14,448 bases of DNA, taken from NCBI GenBank assembly GCA_036636255.1, contig JAVWOV010000021.1:1-14448 (forward strand), written 5' to 3'. Below, in pieces: positions 12,544-14,448 of the stretch (positions are counted from its first letter, which is position 1; each line of letters begins with the position of its first letter). A program made the translations under genes and the position numbers. The notes below the pieces were generated by a model. That model saw only the letters and a list, made by a program, of their open reading frames with translations. It did no database searches and was not told the DNA's origin. The stretch is from CALVXC01 sp036636255 (lineage in GTDB: Bacteria > Bacillota_I > Bacilli_A > RF39 > UBA660).

Positions 12544-13710
12544 TTATTGTAATTTATCAAGCAAACTATTACCAATTAGTGGTTTAGTAATGATAAAATT
12601 ATCAGCAATAGTTGCTCCAATATCACCTAGGGTTTCTAAATCTTTTAACCGTTTTGGCTTTTTTAAGTCATTAGCATAAAATAAAACAGGGACATTTTCA
12701 CGAGTATGATCACTACCTTCAAAACCAGGATCGTTTCCATGATCTGCGGTTATAATTAATAGATCATTATGATTTATACTATTTAAAATTGTTGGTAAGT
12801 AATCATCAAATTCTTTAATAGCTTTAGCATAGCCATCAATATCACGACGGTGACCATATAATGAATCAAAATCATTTAAATTGGCAAAACATAAACCGGT
12901 AAAATCTTTTTTACTTTCTTTAACGATGTTATGCATACCGTCAATATTATCCGTAATGGTTATACTTTTAGTAATTCCACAATTGTTAAAAATGTCGGCA
13001 ATTTTTCCGATGCCTATTACGTCATAATCGTTCTTTTTTAAATTATCTAATACAGTATTGCTTACAGGATTTAGAGCATAGTCATGACGGTTGGCGGTTC
13101 TTTTAAAATTACCTGGTTCTCCGATAAATGGTCGTGCTATTATACGACCTACTTTCCATTTATTTTTTAATGTTAATTTTCTTGCTAGTTGACAAATATG
13201 ATAAAGTTCGTCGATGCTAATAATATCTTCATGGGCGGCAATTTGCAAAACGGAATCAGAAGATGTATAAACGATTAATGCTTGTGTTTCCATATGTGTT
13301 TTCCCTAGTCTTTCAATAATTTCTGTTCCACTTTCACTACAATTGCCAATTATTTTATGACCTGATTCTTGTTCTAAAGCTTTTAATAAGGAAGCAGGAA
13401 ATCCATTTTTTGTAAAAGTTTTAAATGGCTTTTTTGTATAAATTCCCATCATTTCTAAATGACCTGTTAATGTGTCTTTACCGTTACTAATTGGTTTGGC
13501 TTTTGTATAATAACTAATTGGTTGTTTGACTGTTTCATTGTTAATTAAACTGATACAACCCATTTTTTCTAAATTATTAAATTGTGTTTTAGTGTTGTTT
13601 AAAATACGTCCTAATGTATTAGCACCAATATCACCAAAAGATTTGGCATCACTAGCTTCGCCAGCTCCTAAAGAATCTAAAACAATAACAAAAATTCGTT
13701 TAAATTTCAT
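12544..13710 (-). CDS. deoB: Phosphopentomutase
   Basis: DeoB interconverts ribose-1-phosphate (or deoxyribose-1-phosphate) and the 5-phosphate, linking nucleoside breakdown to central metabolism. The 388 residues belong to the alkaline-phosphatase superfamily. Metal ligands are D12 (IVLDSLGAGE), D282 and H287 (NDFDSLYGHRRD), D323 and H324 (ITADHGND) and H335 (SDHTREN). The phosphorylated threonine is T82 in DTLTGHLEMMG. Spacings match the Bacillus cereus enzyme. The ATG overlaps the xerD TGA as ATGA, and the SD GGAGGT lies inside the last codons of xerD, so translation is coupled. In Bacillus the same pair (ripX-drm) is followed by a purine nucleoside phosphorylase gene; here a metal transporter takes that place. 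With add, it forms part of a nucleoside salvage route. Confidence 0.97.
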   Translation of the reverse strand: MKFKRIFVIVLDSLGAGEASDAKSFGDIGANTLGRILNNTKTQFNNLEKMGCISLINNETVKQPISYYTKAKPISNGKDTLTGHLEMMGIYTKKPFKTFTKNGFPASLLKALEQESGHKIIGNCSESGTEIIERLGKTHMETQALIVYTSSDSVLQIAAHEDIISIDELYHICQLARKLTLKNKWKVGRIIARPFIGEPGNFKRTANRHDYALNPVSNTVLDNLKKNDYDVIGIGKIADIFNNCGITKSITITDNIDGMHNIVKESKKDFTGLCFANLNDFDSLYGHRRDIDGYAKAIKEFDDYLPTILNSINHNDLLIITADHGNDPGFEGSDHTRENVPVLFYANDLKKPKRLKDLETLGDIGATIADNFIITKPLIGNSLLDKLQ

Positions 13711-14448
13711 TTTTTACCTCCGTGTGGATGAAAATCCTCATAATTTTTTTTTAGTTGGTCGTTGGAAATATGGGTATATATCTGAGTTGATGAAATATCA
13801 CTATGTCCAAGCATATCTTTAATGCTAACTAAGTCAGCTCCATTTTGCAATAAATGGGATGCAAAAGAATGTCTTAATGTATGTGGAGAAAAATCAGTTT
13901 GAATATTTTTACTAATAGCTATTTTTTTTATAATTTTAAATAAACCTTGCCGTGTTAGTTTATTACCATGATTATTTAAAAATAAGTAATCATTATTGAC
14001 TTTTTTTATTAAAAAACTGCGATAATAATCGATATATTTTTTTAAGATTTCGTTAACACTTTCACCAATTGGTATTATTCTTTCTTTGTTACCTTTACCG
14101 ATTGTTCTAAGTAATGCCATTTCGCTATCAATGTCACTTATTTTTAAGTTTATTGTTTCACTGGCACGAATACCTGTAGCATACATAAGTTCTAAAATAG
14201 CTTTGTTACGATAACTAAAATGATCAGTTAGGGTAATATTTAATAACTTATCAATTTCTTGAATCGATAATGTGTTGGGAATGTTTTTTGTTGTTCGGGG
14301 TAATTTTATGTCTAATAATGGATTGTTGGTAATATATTTTTCAATTAGTAAAAATTTGTAAAATGATTTAATTGTCGAAATGTTTCGTGAAATACTTTTA
14401 TCATTTAAACCTTCTTTTTTTAAAAAAACAATGTATTTTTTAATGTCA
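13707..14448 (-). CDS. xerD: Tyrosine recombinase XerD (5' end outside the window)
   Basis: XerD acts with XerC at dif to resolve chromosome dimers. The frame is open from the stop at 13707 to the right edge; the first full codon begins at 14447, giving 246 visible residues against about 295 usual, so roughly 50 N-terminal residues are missing. The visible start (DIKKYIVFLKKEGLNDKSIS) is the SAM-like core-binding domain and continues to LSIQEIDKLL. The catalytic domain then shows YATGIRASE with the first Arg (residue 94 of the visible part), IGKGNKERIIP with Lys 118, HTLRHSFASHL with His 189 and Arg 192, LGHSDISSTQIYTHI with His 215 and the nucleophile Tyr 224. An ATG at 14186 lies inside the catalytic domain and is not the start. 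XerD rather than XerC is favoured by the deoB linkage and by spoIIM nearby, as in Bacillus. Confidence 0.93.
   Translation of the reverse strand, partial: DIKKYIVFLKKEGLNDKSISRNISTIKSFYKFLLIEKYITNNPLLDIKLPRTTKNIPNTLSIQEIDKLLNITLTDHFSYRNKAILELMYATGIRASETINLKISDIDSEMALLRTIGKGNKERIIPIGESVNEILKKYIDYYRSFLIKKVNNDYLFLNNHGNKLTRQGLFKIIKKIAISKNIQTDFSPHTLRHSFASHLLQNGADLVSIKDMLGHSDISSTQIYTHISNDQLKKNYEDFHPHGGKK

Noticed and set aside
13526..13822. 98-codon plus-strand frame opposite deoB and xerD
   Set aside because: It spans the antisense of two well-supported genes and has no translation signal.
13707..14186. A short 159-aa recombinase starting at ATG 14186
   Set aside because: The frame is open upstream to the window edge and encodes the XerD core-binding domain, so this ATG is internal.
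1..14448. Mycoplasma-type code (TGA read as Trp)
   Set aside because: Trp is encoded by TGG throughout, and TGA serves as a plausible stop for spoIVB, xerD and the 29-aa peptide.

Overview
The window is a compact, very AT-rich chromosomal segment. TGG encodes Trp throughout, and every gene ends at TAA or TGA under the standard bacterial code. Ribosome binding sites are of the AAGGAGGTGAT type, often only the GGTGAT half. It carries two sporulation genes (spoIVB, spoIIM) plus housekeeping genes that lie near them in Bacillus. I infer an endospore-forming, low-GC Bacillota, probably one of the reduced, uncultured gut Bacilli (RF39-like). The phylum is well supported by gene content; the finer placement is a guess.

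Layout, left to right. (1) The last codons of a glycine-rich protein and a hairpin terminator. (2) mutS, then an unrecognised 126-aa membrane protein. (3) nusB-xseA-xseB with overlapping ends; xseA is interrupted by one in-frame TAA. (4) On the minus strand, add (adenosine deaminase), convergent with and overlapping xseB, and spoIVB (forespore signalling protease). (5) alr (alanine racemase), divergent from spoIVB. (6) A 29-codon minus-strand membrane peptide, divergent from spoIIM, then mnmA. (7) An unrecognised HTH protein with a strong promoter, followed by three very small genes: two paralogous 38-aa membrane peptides in tandem and a 42-aa hydrophilic Lys/Gln/Asn-rich protein behind a sigma-G-like promoter. 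(8) On the minus strand, xerD (5' end beyond the right edge), deoB and a ZIP-family metal transporter, probably one transcription unit.

The gene order looks like remnants of two Bacillus neighbourhoods: nusB-(folD)-xseA-xseB-...-spoIVB and spoIIM-xerD-deoB. Intervening genes are missing or replaced, and parts are inverted. Functionally, the window covers DNA repair (mutS, exonuclease VII), chromosome dimer resolution (xerD), nucleoside salvage (add, deoB), cell-wall precursor supply (alr), tRNA thiolation (mnmA), transcription antitermination (nusB) and sporulation (spoIVB, spoIIM, perhaps the 42-aa gene).

The parts most worth following up are the small-protein cluster at 11297-11729, the 29-aa membrane peptide at 8415-8504, and the nonsense codon in xseA. 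Nothing seen amounts to a clear new defence or mobile system: I found no CRISPR array, insertion sequence, tRNA or rRNA.
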